From Collinsella aerofaciens (GTDB lineage Bacteria > Actinomycetota > Coriobacteriia > Coriobacteriales > Coriobacteriaceae): a DNA stretch of 64,000 bases. Below the pieces are notes generated by a model. That model ran no database searches. It saw nothing but the letters and a program-made list of their open reading frames with translations, and was not told the origin of the DNA. Numbering within the stretch: position 1 is the stretch's first letter; every line of letters starts with the position of its first letter. The stretch is from the NCBI RefSeq assembly GCF_028206795.1, contig NZ_JAQLFJ010000012.1, positions 16,901 through 80,900 on the forward strand. Reading direction: 5' to 3'. A program made the translations under genes and the position numbers. Below, piece after piece: positions 47,905 to 57,568 of the stretch.

Positions 47905-48654
47905 TTACCCGTCCAGGACGATGCCGCCGTCGCAGTCACCGATCTCGCCGTTCACGAAGCTGGCGAGGTCGGAAGCGAAGAACAGCACCATCTGCGCAGG
48001 CTCGCTGGCCTGGGCGGCGCGGCCCAGAGGAATACCGTTGATGATGCGCTGAGAGTTCTCGTCAGAGAGAATCGAGGTCATATCGGTCAACGTGAGCGAC
48101 GGGCACACGGCGTTGCAGCGGACGCCGAACTTGCCGCCTTCCTTGGCGACTGCCTTGGTTAGACCGTTGACGCCGGCCTTGGAGCTCGCGTAGGCCGCGG
48201 TGCCGAGCAGGCCGCCGCCGATCTTGCCGGCAACAGAGCTCACGTTGACGATAGTGCCGGCATGGGCCGCCTTAAAGTGCGGGTACACGGCATTCATCAT
48301 GGTGAAGGTACCGTTGAGGTTGATGTCGATGGTGCGACGCCACTCGGTGTCATCGATCTCGTCGAACTTCTTGGTGCTGATGACGCCAGCGCAGTTGATC
48401 AGGATGTTGGTTTGCGGCAGGTCCGTAAAAATCTGCTCGACAGTCTCGCGCGCCTTGGGTGCATCGGCGACATCGAGCTGGTAGAACTTGTTGCCCTCGC
48501 CAAGCTCGGCCACCGCGGCCTCGCCCTTAGCAGCGTTCCTTGCGATGAGCGCGACGTGTCCGCCGCCCGCAACGATGCCCTTGGCAATCTCGAGGCCAAT
48601 GCCCTGAGTGCCACCGGTAACGATCGCGGTTTTGCCCGTGAAGTCAAATGCCAT
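47905..48654 (-). CDS. SDR family oxidoreductase (KduD/FabG-like)
   Basis: A 249-residue NAD(P)-dependent short-chain dehydrogenase with cofactor motif TGGTQGIG (13-20), NCAG (87-90), and catalytic Ser140, Tyr155, Lys159 (YASSK). Next to kdgT it may be a 2-deoxy-gluconate or related sugar-acid dehydrogenase, but FabG-type or other alcohol dehydrogenase roles cannot be excluded. Confidence 0.88.
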   Translation of the reverse strand: MAFDFTGKTAIVTGGTQGIGLEIAKGIVAGGGHVALIARNAAKGEAAVAELGEGNKFYQLDVADAPKARETVEQIFTDLPQTNILINCAGVISTKKFDEIDDTEWRRTIDINLNGTFTMMNAVYPHFKAAHAGTIVNVSSVAGKIGGGLLGTAAYASSKAGVNGLTKAVAKEGGKFGVRCNAVCPSLTLTDMTSILSDENSQRIINGIPLGRAAQASEPAQMVLFFASDLASFVNGEIGDCDGGIVLDG

Positions 48655-48868
48655 GACTCCAACCCCCTTGATTCAGGTGTCTCCTTGCGGGAAGTTGGAG
48701 CATCGCACGTGGCGATAAATGAGTCCCAGTCGTCATGGTGGTGACAACCCCTCGCCTAACCGCGGGCATAATAGTTCTTTGAAACGCTTCAGCGATTGAA
48801 TTTTTTACTCTTTATGCGCTCTTTATATTGCCCACTGCATGAGACCCGAATACGCGGGTATCATCTTT

Positions 48869-48905
48869 CACCGAAAATAGTTTCTAGTGTTAGGGGTTTT
48901 CGGTG
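48869..48905. promoter_or_regulatory. Inverted repeat over the MarR gene start
   Basis: CACCGAAAA and TTTTCGGTG are perfect 9-bp inverted arms 19 bp apart. The right arm includes the GTG start. It may be an autoregulatory operator or an mRNA hairpin hiding the start. Confidence 0.45.
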
Positions 48906-49352
48906 GAAGATACCGATTTCCATGAGCTTGGGCGTCAGCTCTTTACCGAGTTTGGCAGCATGCACCAGCGCGTTTCGCGCTTTGCCGACCAGGCTCTGGG
49001 TGGCGAGATGGCCGTCATGCGCGCCCTCATGCGCGCCGGCGGCTCGCTCACGCCGAGCGAACTCGCCGATCGTGCCTGGGTCTCGAGCGCCCGTATCGCC
49101 AATATCCTGCGCGCCCTCGAGGCCAAGGGTTGGGTCGAGCGCGAGCACTCAAAGACCGACCGTCGTCGCGTACACGTCACGGTGACCGACAAGGGATTCC
49201 AGGTCATCGAAATCAAACGCCGGGAATTCGAGGACCGCACCGCGGCCTTCCTCGAGCAGCTCGGCGAAACAGATACCCAGGAGATGGTGCGCCTTCTAAG
49301 ACGTGCCAACGAAATTATCGACCGCAATCAAGAAAGGAGAGATGCCGAGTGA
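48903..49352 (+). CDS. MarR-family transcriptional regulator
   Basis: A 149-residue winged-helix regulator (about 45-115, with LTPSELADRAWVSSARIANIL as recognition region and a wing ending DRRRVHVTVTD). It starts with GTG 48903 and overlaps the following ABC exporter gene by four bases (GTGA). It probably represses this efflux operon until a drug or metabolite binds. Confidence 0.9.
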   Translation: MEDTDFHELGRQLFTEFGSMHQRVSRFADQALGGEMAVMRALMRAGGSLTPSELADRAWVSSARIANILRALEAKGWVEREHSKTDRRRVHVTVTDKGFQVIEIKRREFEDRTAAFLEQLGETDTQEMVRLLRRANEIIDRNQERRDAE

Positions 49353-51715
49353 GGATTCTCAAGCTCTTTAAAAAACATATCCTGGCACTGTTCGCAGCTA
49401 TCGTACTTATCGTAATCAGCTGCAACGCCGATCTGGCGCTGCCTACCTATATGAGCGACATCGTCGACGTGGGTGTGCAGCAAGGCGGCATCGCGTCGCC
49501 CGTGCCCGACACCATCCGTGCCGAATCGCTCGACGACCTCGAACTCTTTATGAGCACCAAAGACGCCAAGTCTGTGGAGGCCGTGTTTAGCAAGGCGGAC
49601 AATAACGGCATTCGAACGTACAAGGGCACCGAGGAGGAGCGCGCCGACGGCGGCAAGATTGCCGACATCATGAGTCTGCCCGAGACTGTCGTCCTTTCGT
49701 TCAACCAGGGTATTGACGCCAACTCCATGGGCGACATGATGGGCACGTCCGGTGAAAAAGACAACAGCGGCGCCCAGGCCATGCCCACGCCCGAGCAGAC
49801 GGCGGCGATGACGCCCGAGCAACTCGCCGAGATGCAGCAGAAGGCCGCAGCGGCGCAGAGCATGCAAAAGCAGATTGATGCCGACGGCGGCAAGATCACC
49901 ATGAAGAGTATGCGCCTAGGTGTCAAGGGCGGTCTGGTAGACCAAAGCAAGCTCGTCGAGGGCGCCAACGATATGGCGGACAAAATGGGCTCCATGTCGG
50001 GCTCCATCGTGACCCAACGCGCCGTGAGCTATGTGCAAGACGAGTACAAGGCGCAGGGCATCGACCCCGCCGACGTGCAGAACGCCTACCTGGGCCGCAT
50101 GGCGACCACGATGTTTGGTCTGTGCCTGATCTCGCTCGTCGCCACCATCCTGACCGGTGCCGTGGCCTCGCGCACCGCCTGCTCCATCGCCCGCGACCTG
50201 CGCCGCGAGACCTTCAACAAGGTTATGCACTTCTCGCCGGCCGAGGTGGGCAAGTTTAGCCAGGCCTCGCTCATCACCCGCTGCACCAACGACATTCAGC
50301 AGATTCAGATGGCCGCAACCCTGTTTATCCGCATGTGTCTGATGGCCCCCGTCATGGGCATCGTCGCCGTCATGCGTGTCCTGGCCAACCACACCGGCCT
50401 GGAGTGGACCATCGCCGTGGCCATCATCGCGGTCTCGGCCGTCGTCGGCGTGCTTATGGGCCTCACCATGCCCAAGTTCAAAAAGATGCAGAGCTTTGTG
50501 GACCGCGTGAACCTTACCGCCCGCGAGCTGCTCGACGGCCTTATGCCCATCCGCTCGTTCAACCGCGAGGAGCATGAGCTCGAGCGTTTTGACAAGGCTT
50601 CGCTCGACCTGATGACCACGCAGCTCTACACCAACCGAGCCATGAGCTTTATGATGCCGCTCATGATGCTCGTCATGAACTGCATCACCGTGCTTATCGT
50701 CTGGTTTGGCGCGCAGGGCGTGTCCGACGGCGTGATGCAGGTCGGCAACATGATGGCGTTCATCTCCTACACTATGCAGATCGTCATGGCGTTTATGATC
50801 CTCACCATGGTTTCGGTCATCCTGCCCCGCGCCGAGGTCGCAGCTGAGCGCGTGGAAGAGGTCATCACCTGCCCCACGAGCATCAACGACCCTGCCTCGC
50901 CCAAACTGCCCGCAGCCAGCGCGCCGCGCGGTGAGCTCACCTTCCGCGACGTGAGCTTCCAGTACCCCGATGCCCGCGCCGATGTCATCAGCGGCGTGAA
51001 CTTCACCACACATGCCGGTCAGATGCTCGGCATCATTGGCTCCACGGGCTCGGGCAAGTCCACGCTCGTGCAGCTGATTCCACGCTTGTACGACGTCACG
51101 GGCGGCAGCATTTCGCTCGACGGCATCGACGTGCGCGACATGACCCTTTCCGAGCTGCGCCGCCGCATCGGTTATATTCCGCAGCAGGGTCGTCTGTTCT
51201 CGGGCACCGTCGAGAGCAACCTCAAGTTTGCCGGCGACATGGTGAGCGATGATGACATGCGCCAGGCCGCGCGCATCGCACAGGCCGAGGACTTTATCGC
51301 CGAGCGTGAGGGCGGTTACGACTCCCCCATCAGCCAGGGCGGCTCCAATGTCTCGGGCGGTCAGCGCCAGCGCCTGGCCATCGCCCGCGCGTTGGCCAAA
51401 AAGCCCGAGGTCGTGGTGTTCGATGACTCGTTTAGTGCCCTCGACTACAAGACCGACGCGCGTCTACGCGAGGAGCTGGCCAAAAACGTTACCGACGCCG
51501 CGCTCGTGGTCGTGGCCCAGCGCATCGCGACCATCATGCACGCCGACCAGATCATCGTGCTCGACGACGGCCACGTAGTGGGCACCGGCACGCACGAGGA
51601 GCTGCTGCGCAGCTGCCCGGCGTACCTGGAGATCGCACAGTCGCAGCTTTCCGCCGAGGAGCTGGGGCTTACCCAAGAAGAAATTGCAGGCGTCATGGAA
51701 GGAGGCGAGCGCTAA
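49349..51715 (+). CDS. Heterodimeric ABC exporter, degenerate-site subunit
   Basis: A 788-residue fused membrane/ATPase subunit. Six helices are expected, with an unusually long outer loop (about 45-230) after the first, rich in Met, Gln and Asp. The ATPase domain starts near 525: Walker A GSTGSGKST (~565), signature NVSGGQRQR and Walker B VVVFDDSFSALD. The catalytic Glu is Asp and the switch His is Gln (AQRIAT), so its own ATP site is degenerate, as in TM287/288-type exporters. The start is GTG 49349 with AAGGAG upstream. Confidence 0.9.
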   Translation: MRILKLFKKHILALFAAIVLIVISCNADLALPTYMSDIVDVGVQQGGIASPVPDTIRAESLDDLELFMSTKDAKSVEAVFSKADNNGIRTYKGTEEERADGGKIADIMSLPETVVLSFNQGIDANSMGDMMGTSGEKDNSGAQAMPTPEQTAAMTPEQLAEMQQKAAAAQSMQKQIDADGGKITMKSMRLGVKGGLVDQSKLVEGANDMADKMGSMSGSIVTQRAVSYVQDEYKAQGIDPADVQNAYLGRMATTMFGLCLISLVATILTGAVASRTACSIARDLRRETFNKVMHFSPAEVGKFSQASLITRCTNDIQQIQMAATLFIRMCLMAPVMGIVAVMRVLANHTGLEWTIAVAIIAVSAVVGVLMGLTMPKFKKMQSFVDRVNLTARELLDGLMPIRSFNREEHELERFDKASLDLMTTQLYTNRAMSFMMPLMMLVMNCITVLIVWFGAQGVSDGVMQVGNMMAFISYTMQIVMAFMILTMVSVILPRAEVAAERVEEVITCPTSINDPASPKLPAASAPRGELTFRDVSFQYPDARADVISGVNFTTHAGQMLGIIGSTGSGKSTLVQLIPRLYDVTGGSISLDGIDVRDMTLSELRRRIGYIPQQGRLFSGTVESNLKFAGDMVSDDDMRQAARIAQAEDFIAEREGGYDSPISQGGSNVSGGQRQRLAIARALAKKPEVVVFDDSFSALDYKTDARLREELAKNVTDAALVVVAQRIATIMHADQIIVLDDGHVVGTGTHEELLRSCPAYLEIAQSQLSAEELGLTQEEIAGVMEGGER

Positions 51716-53571
51716 TGGCCGACGAGACCAAGACTCAGATTCCCAAGCCCACCCGCCAGCGCGGTCCCATGGGCCGCATGGGCGGCATGCGTCGCGGCGA
51801 AAAGGCCAAGGACTTTAAGGGCACCATGAGGCAGCTGCTCGGCTATATCGGCCAGCACAAGATTGCCGTGTTTGCCGCCGTCGCCTTTGCCGTGTGCTCG
51901 GTCATCTTTAACATTGTGGGACCCAAGGTGCTCGGCCAGGTTACGACCAAGCTGTTCGAAGGCCTGGTCGCCAAGGTCAACGGCACCGGCGATGTTGACT
52001 TTGATTGGATCGCCAAGACGCTCGGCTTTTTGCTCTGCCTGTACCTGGCGAGCTCTGCCTGCAGCCTGATCCAAGGCTGGCTCATGACCGGCGTCACGCA
52101 AAAGATTTGCTACCGCATGCGCAAGGAGATCGCCGCCAAGATTGCCGTCGTGCCGATGAGCTACTTCAACGGCCACAGCAAGGGCGACGTGCTCAGCCGC
52201 ATCACTAACGATGTCGATACGCTCGGCCAGTCGCTCAACCAGAGCGTGACGCAGCTCATCACGTCGGTGACGCAGATTATCGGCGTGCTCGTCATGATGC
52301 TGTCGATCAGCCTGCCGCTCACCGGCGTTACCGTGCTCACGCTGCCGGCAGCCGCGATTATCCTGACCGTGATGATTCACTTCTCGCAGCCGTACTTCCG
52401 CGAGCAACAACAAGTCCTGGGCGCCGTCAACGGCATTATCGAGGAGGACTTTGCCGGCCAGAACGTTATTCAGGTGTTCGACCGCGCCGAGGCCTCAATC
52501 GAGGAGTTCGACCGTCAAAACGACCGTCTCTTTATTAGTGGCTGGCGCTCGCAGTTCCTATCGGGCCTGATGATGCCGCTTATGAGCTTGGTGGGCAACA
52601 TGGGCTACGTGGGCGTTGTCGTGGTGGGCGCACAGCTCGCGCTGACCGGCAATGCCACGCCCGGCGACATCCAGAGCTTTATCCAGTACGTGCGCAACTT
52701 TACGCAACCCGTGCAGCAGCTGGGCAACGTGAGCAACACGATGCAGTCGATGGCCGCTGCCACCGAGCGCGTCTTTGAGTTCCTCGCCGCGCCCGAGGAG
52801 GAGCAGAAGGCCGACGCCCAGATTCCCGAGAAGCGCCCCGGCCACGTTGAGTTCGACCACGTCAAGTTTGGCTACACGCCCGACAAGACCATCATCCACG
52901 ACTTTAGCTGCGAGGCGCAGCCCGGTCAGACCATCGCCATCGTCGGCCCCACCGGCGCTGGCAAGACCACGCTCATTAAGCTGCTGCAGCGCTTCTACGA
53001 CGTGGACGGCGGCTCGCTGCGTGTCGAGGGCGTCGACGTGCGCGACTGGGATCGCGCGGCGCTGCGCGGCGAGTTTGCCATGGTGCTGCAGGATACCTGG
53101 CTGTTTAACGGCACCATCCGCGAGAACATCCGCTACGGACGTCCCGATGCGACTGACGCCGAGGTCGAGGCCGCTGCACGCGCCGCACGCTGCGACCACT
53201 TTATCCATACGCTCGCCGGCGGCTACGACTTTATGATCAATGAGGAGGGCACCAACCTCTCACAGGGCCAGCGCCAACTCGTGACCATCGCCCGCGCCAT
53301 TTTGGCCGACCGTCCGGCGCTGATTTTGGACGAGGCGACTTCCAACGTCGATACCCGTACCGAGGAGCTTATTCAGCGCGCCATGGATGCGCTGATGCAG
53401 GGCCGCACGAGCTTTGTCATCGCGCATCGCCTGTCCACGATCCGCAACGCCGACGTGATCTTGGTGATTCGCGACGGCGACATCGTCGAGAAGGGCACGC
53501 ACGACGAGCTGCTCGCCCAAGGCGGCTTCTACGCCGACCTGTACAATTCGCAGTTCGACGAAGCGGCGTAA
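51715..53571 (+). CDS. Heterodimeric ABC exporter, catalytic subunit
   Basis: A 618-residue partner of the preceding protein, overlapping it by one base (TAATG). An N-terminal Arg/Gly/Met-rich stretch precedes six membrane helices, then the ATPase domain: Walker A GPTGAGKTT (~410), Walker B LILDEATSNVD (~537) with catalytic Glu, and IAHRLST with the switch His. The signature is LSQGQRQ rather than LSGGQ, so the canonical site pairs this Walker B with the partner's VSGGQ. A drug or lipid export role is inferred from family and the MarR gene. Confidence 0.92.
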   Translation: MADETKTQIPKPTRQRGPMGRMGGMRRGEKAKDFKGTMRQLLGYIGQHKIAVFAAVAFAVCSVIFNIVGPKVLGQVTTKLFEGLVAKVNGTGDVDFDWIAKTLGFLLCLYLASSACSLIQGWLMTGVTQKICYRMRKEIAAKIAVVPMSYFNGHSKGDVLSRITNDVDTLGQSLNQSVTQLITSVTQIIGVLVMMLSISLPLTGVTVLTLPAAAIILTVMIHFSQPYFREQQQVLGAVNGIIEEDFAGQNVIQVFDRAEASIEEFDRQNDRLFISGWRSQFLSGLMMPLMSLVGNMGYVGVVVVGAQLALTGNATPGDIQSFIQYVRNFTQPVQQLGNVSNTMQSMAAATERVFEFLAAPEEEQKADAQIPEKRPGHVEFDHVKFGYTPDKTIIHDFSCEAQPGQTIAIVGPTGAGKTTLIKLLQRFYDVDGGSLRVEGVDVRDWDRAALRGEFAMVLQDTWLFNGTIRENIRYGRPDATDAEVEAAARAARCDHFIHTLAGGYDFMINEEGTNLSQGQRQLVTIARAILADRPALILDEATSNVDTRTEELIQRAMDALMQGRTSFVIAHRLSTIRNADVILVIRDGDIVEKGTHDELLAQGGFYADLYNSQFDEAA

Positions 53572-53604
53572 CAACCGGCGGCAAACAACCGCAATACCCA
53601 AAGA

Positions 53605-53638
53605 ATGGGGGCGCAGGACAACCAGCGCCCCCATTTTT
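53605..53638 (+). terminator. Terminator of the MarR-ABC operon
   Basis: ATGGGGGCGC and GCGCCCCCAT enclose a short loop and are followed by TTTTT. Confidence 0.85.
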
Positions 53639-53695
53639 CGTTCTGCGGCCCTTGGACCGCATCCCCTGGAGCCGAATTGACGGTCCTTTCCAGCC

Positions 53696-53931
53696 CCTGT
53701 GGGCAAAAAATGGCAAATATGAGTACTGTTACCTTTTTAGTAACAGCCAAAACAGCCCCGTATGCTGCCCGCACGGCTTGCAAGCGCCCCTAAATTACTC
53801 AAATAGTTCTATAGCGGGCTTATATGTGTTAAGGTTAATGAACATATTTTCTGTTATGTCTATTATCTTATGCCGGCAATATGACACTACGATAGCAACA
53901 GTACTCATATTTGCCATTTTTTGCCCACAGG
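53696..53931. repeat. 236-bp element with perfect 35-bp terminal inverted repeats
   Basis: The arms 53696-53730 and 53897-53931 are exact complements, opening CCTGTGGGCAAAAAATGGCA. The interior is AT-rich, unlike its surroundings, and has no convincing gene. It looks like a miniature inverted-repeat transposable element. It fills most of the 581-bp gene-free stretch 53572-54152. Confidence 0.75.
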
Positions 53932-54000
53932 GTGTTTCCCGGGGAACCGGCGACAGTCTTTGGACTCCGCGCGACGCCATTCCCTCCCGGCGAGCACCAA

Positions 54001-54053
54001 CGTTTGCCCAGATAAAACCTACCAAAATAAACCTGTCCCTTTTTGGCAGGTTT
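54001..54053. repeat. Dispersed AAACCTGTCCCTTTTTGG element, copy 6
   Basis: The most complete copy: CGTTTGCCCAGATAAAACC, then TACCAAAATAAACCTGTCCC, then TTTTTGGCAGGTTT. It sits 100 bp before the DAHP synthase start. Confidence 0.82.
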
Positions 54054-54152
54054 CGGGGTGACAAGGGACTTGCACTTTAGCTTGCGACAGCGGATAATGC
54101 CGAGCACTCGACAATACGCCTATTGCTCTTTCTATAGATTGAGGAGGCCCCT

Positions 54153-55184
54153 ATGGCCATGGAATTCAAACGCAAGTTGCCGATCCCCATGGAGATCCGC
54201 GAGGAAATGCCGCTTTCTGCCGAGCTTTCCGGCAAAAAGCAAGCATTCGATGCCGAGGTCGCCAAAGTCTTTACCGGCGAGGATGCACGCAAGGTGCTCA
54301 TCATCGGCCCGTGCTCTGCCGACCGCGAGGACTCGGTGCTTGAGTACATGAACCGCCTTGCCAAAACCGCCGAGGAGGTCAAGGACAAGCTCATCATCAT
54401 TCCGCGCGTCTACACCAATAAGCCGCGCACCAAGGGCACCGGCTACAAGGGTCTTCTGCACAACCCCAACCCCGAGGCTCCCGACGACCTGCTCGAGGGC
54501 GTCAAGGCCATCCGCCACATGCACCTGCGCGTCATCGAGGAGACCGGCTTCTTTACCGCCGATGAGATGCTCTACCCGTCCAACTACCAATACCTCGTTG
54601 ACCTGCTGAGCTATGTTGCCGTGGGCGCACGCTCGGTCGAGAACCAAGAGCATCGCCTGGTGTCGAGCGGCATTTCGGTACCCGTCGGCATGAAGAATCC
54701 CACTGCCGGCTCTACCACCGTTATGCTCAACTCCATTTACGCCGCGCAGGCGCACCAGAGCTTCATCTTCCGCAACTGGGAGGTCGAGTGCGACGGCAAC
54801 CCGCTTGCGCACGCTGTCATGCGCGGCTACATCGGCCTCGACGGTCGCACCTACCCCAATTACCACTACGAGCACCTGGAGCGCCTGGCCGAGCGCTATA
54901 CCGAGCACGCCGGCTATGCCAATCCGGCAGCGGTCATCGACTGCAACCACGACAACTCGGGCAAGCGTCCGCTGGAGCAGTATCGCATTTGCAAGGAGGT
55001 GCTCGACAGCTGCCGCCGCAACGAGTCAATCTCCAAGCTGGTCAAGGGCTTTATGATCGAGTCCTACCTGGAGGATGGCAACCAGCCGGTCGACGGCGGC
55101 GTCTTTGGTAAGTCGATCACCGACCCGTGCCTGGGCTGGGAAAAGACCGACTACCTCATCCACGAGATCGCGGAACGTATTTAG
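54153..55184 (+). CDS. 3-deoxy-7-phosphoheptulonate (DAHP) synthase, class I
   Basis: Condenses phosphoenolpyruvate and erythrose-4-phosphate, the entry to aromatic amino acids. The 343-residue AroF/G/H-type protein has IIGPCSADRED near 49-59 (metal Cys), PRVYTNKPRTKGTGYKG (PEP/sugar-phosphate site), GMKNPTAG, and DCNHDNSGK with a metal His. GAGGAGG precedes ATG 54153. Which allosteric type it is cannot be read reliably, so no specific symbol is given. Confidence 0.93.
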   Translation: MAMEFKRKLPIPMEIREEMPLSAELSGKKQAFDAEVAKVFTGEDARKVLIIGPCSADREDSVLEYMNRLAKTAEEVKDKLIIIPRVYTNKPRTKGTGYKGLLHNPNPEAPDDLLEGVKAIRHMHLRVIEETGFFTADEMLYPSNYQYLVDLLSYVAVGARSVENQEHRLVSSGISVPVGMKNPTAGSTTVMLNSIYAAQAHQSFIFRNWEVECDGNPLAHAVMRGYIGLDGRTYPNYHYEHLERLAERYTEHAGYANPAAVIDCNHDNSGKRPLEQYRICKEVLDSCRRNESISKLVKGFMIESYLEDGNQPVDGGVFGKSITDPCLGWEKTDYLIHEIAERI

Positions 55185-55210
55185 TTGCGCGGTTTTACCA
55201 AACCGCGCAA
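55185..55210 (+). terminator. Hairpin right after the DAHP synthase gene
   Basis: TTGCGCGGTTT and AAACCGCGCAA form an 11-bp perfect stem with a 4-nt loop, starting at the stop codon. Confidence 0.65.
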
Positions 55211-55224
55211 TGACTCGACACTAC

Positions 55225-55322
55225 AAACGTCCCTAAGCGGCAATCTGACGTTCAATCGTCGGTCGCGTACAAAAGTACGCTTCCCTCCTCTTTCACGTCA
55301 CCTTGCTCGCTTAGGGACGTTT
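55225..55322. repeat. Triple nested inverted repeat between convergent genes
   Basis: Outer arms AAACGTCCCTAAGCG / complement (15 bp), middle TGACGT / ACGTCA, and inner GCGTAC-AAAA-GTACGC. A bidirectional terminator or structured element is possible; the conserved joint motifs of the 3'-end family are absent. Confidence 0.6.
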
Positions 55323-55366
55323 TCGCTGACGTGAGCTCAACCTGCGATAATTCCGAGCTGAACGAG

Positions 55367-57568
55367 TTACTCGCTGTAGCGGGTGGCGATGGCAGCTTGT
55401 ACCATGCCGGCGCTCATGAGGTAGGTCACCAGGAAGTAGCCACCATAGGCTGCCAGGAAAATCGCACAGGTAAGACCCACGGTGCCGCCGATGCTCATGT
55501 TGCCAAACGTGCTCACCATCTCGATGATCACCTTAAGTGCCACAAAGGAGTGCGCCAGGCCCACTGCCAGCGGGAACAGGAAGAACACCGCTTGCTGCGC
55601 CATCACCGAATGACGAATCTGGCGGTCGTCACAGCCGATCTGTGCCAGCACACGATAGCTGCGGCTGCCGTCGGCCACATTGGAGAGCTGCTGGATCGAC
55701 AGTATCGCCGCGCACGCAACGACCAGTACAAAGCCAATGTAGATGGCCAGATAGCTAATCATGCCGTTCATATGCGCCGCCTGCGTATACATCTCGGAGC
55801 GTGTGATGAAGATTCCCCATGACCCTGGCTCCTTGCCGTCAACGAGCAGATTGTCGAGCAAAGTGTATTTAATGCTCTCGTCTGCCTCGGTCGTATCCAT
55901 CCCCTGTTTGTAATTAACGAGCAGGCTACTGGAATACGGCTGCAGATTAAGTTGGGACAACAGCTCGTCGGCAACGACGACGGTACCCGGATTACTGCCC
56001 ATCGCCGAGTTGGCGATGGCCGCCGTGTCCTTGTCCGACTTATCGGTTGCGGGCTTGAGCTCATGCCCGCCCAAGGTGAGGGTATGGCCGCCGGCCATGT
56101 ACTTGGTGTACAGGTCGCCCAGCTCACCGCCCATATCACACGTAAGCAGGTACTGGTCGCGGCCAATGCTCACCGGCTCCTCGCCCATCATCTGGCGCAG
56201 TTTGTTGTACTGGCTCGCCGGCGTCACAAACAGACCCATCGTATCGGCATTGCTACCCCCGAGCGCCTTGGGGAGCTTTTCGCCCATGGTCTTGCACATC
56301 TCACCCGCAGACACCGAAGGATTCGAACCGCCAAACGGGTAACTCAGATACGAATCGATCTGAACATGCTCACCGGCAACATCGGCGATATTGACCTTCT
56401 TGCCGGTCTCGTCGTTGTTGTCCGCCGACTTGCCCTTGCCGTGCCATGCGGAGTACAAATCGACCGTTGTATCGGCTAGCACCATGCGGTCGGCTTCAGA
56501 CGGATTGACATATTCTTTGTAGTAGTCGAGCGTATCGGGCGTGTAATAGACATACGTCTGCGACATATCGGCCGGCGTATAGCGCTCCAGGTTTTCGTTC
56601 ATCACATTGGCAATCGACATACCGCACGTCACCGAGGTGATGGCCAAAAACAGGAGCATCGCGATGACGCCCATCGAAAAGCACACCGTGTTGACCTTGG
56701 CCGCAAGCTGGCGCACGGTAAACATATTGAGGCCGCGCCAATACACGCTGCGCAGGCTCTGCAGCAGCTTGATGAGCATGCCCGAGAGTCCCCAGAACAG
56801 GGCAAAGGTGCCCACGGTAACCATAGCGGTCGTAATACCAAACTGGTTCATGGCCTCTTGCAGCTTGCTGTCCGTCGCGGTTAGCGGGAACCCATCACGT
56901 AGCAGACGGTAATAGGCCACGCCCACAAGCGCCACGCCCACGGCAAAGATGGCAATCGCGATCCAGGGGTTGCGTGTCTTGATGCTCTCGTTGCGACGCT
57001 CGGCACCCATAAGCTCGATAAGTTTGGTACGACGCACGGCGCGAAGGTTCAGCAGTAGCGTGAGCACAAACATTACGAGCATGCAGGCAAGGGTCAGATT
57101 GAACGCATGCACCGAGAAAAAGAAGTGGAAATTGGCGATTTGTGTCTTAAAGAGCGAGGCCGTAAAGAACGTCATGAGTTGGGAGAGTCCCACACCCAGC
57201 ACAATGCCGGCGACAAAGGCCACGACCGACACTATCACGGTCTCGAGCGCCATGATCGTGGCGACGCGCCCACGCCCCATGCCGAGCACCTGGTACAGGC
57301 CAAACTCCTTCTTGCGGCGTTTCATGATGAAGTTATTGGCATACACCATCAAAAAGGCCATGACACCGGCCAAAAAGTACGTCAGGTCGCCGAGCATGCT
57401 GCCCATTACCTGCGCCAAGCCCTTTTCATCGATTCCGGCGATGTCGACCTGCATCGAGATGGTGTTAAAGGCATAGAAGACCGTGACGCCCAGGGTGAGC
57501 GTCAAAAGGTAGACGAGGTAGTCGCGGCCGGCGCGGCGAACGTTGCCCCAAGCGAGTTTACAGAGCAT
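55367..57568 (-). CDS. BceB-like ABC transporter permease
   Basis: A 733-residue FtsX-family permease of the bacitracin-resistance type. It has about ten helices: one near the N-terminus, groups near 50-300, and three at the C-terminus. A large extracytoplasmic domain (about 320-600) lies before the last helices, the BceB hallmark used to sense or free antimicrobial peptides from lipid II intermediates. ATG 57568 lies inside the ATPase gene's end (11-bp overlap). No matching BceRS two-component system is adjacent. Confidence 0.87.
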   Translation of the reverse strand: MLCKLAWGNVRRAGRDYLVYLLTLTLGVTVFYAFNTISMQVDIAGIDEKGLAQVMGSMLGDLTYFLAGVMAFLMVYANNFIMKRRKKEFGLYQVLGMGRGRVATIMALETVIVSVVAFVAGIVLGVGLSQLMTFFTASLFKTQIANFHFFFSVHAFNLTLACMLVMFVLTLLLNLRAVRRTKLIELMGAERRNESIKTRNPWIAIAIFAVGVALVGVAYYRLLRDGFPLTATDSKLQEAMNQFGITTAMVTVGTFALFWGLSGMLIKLLQSLRSVYWRGLNMFTVRQLAAKVNTVCFSMGVIAMLLFLAITSVTCGMSIANVMNENLERYTPADMSQTYVYYTPDTLDYYKEYVNPSEADRMVLADTTVDLYSAWHGKGKSADNNDETGKKVNIADVAGEHVQIDSYLSYPFGGSNPSVSAGEMCKTMGEKLPKALGGSNADTMGLFVTPASQYNKLRQMMGEEPVSIGRDQYLLTCDMGGELGDLYTKYMAGGHTLTLGGHELKPATDKSDKDTAAIANSAMGSNPGTVVVADELLSQLNLQPYSSSLLVNYKQGMDTTEADESIKYTLLDNLLVDGKEPGSWGIFITRSEMYTQAAHMNGMISYLAIYIGFVLVVACAAILSIQQLSNVADGSRSYRVLAQIGCDDRQIRHSVMAQQAVFFLFPLAVGLAHSFVALKVIIEMVSTFGNMSIGGTVGLTCAIFLAAYGGYFLVTYLMSAGMVQAAIATRYSE

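Noticed and set aside
53602-53793. A 62-codon frame between the ABC exporter operon and the inverted-repeat element
   Set aside because: It begins within the terminator stem and ends inside the AT-rich element, with no ribosome site.
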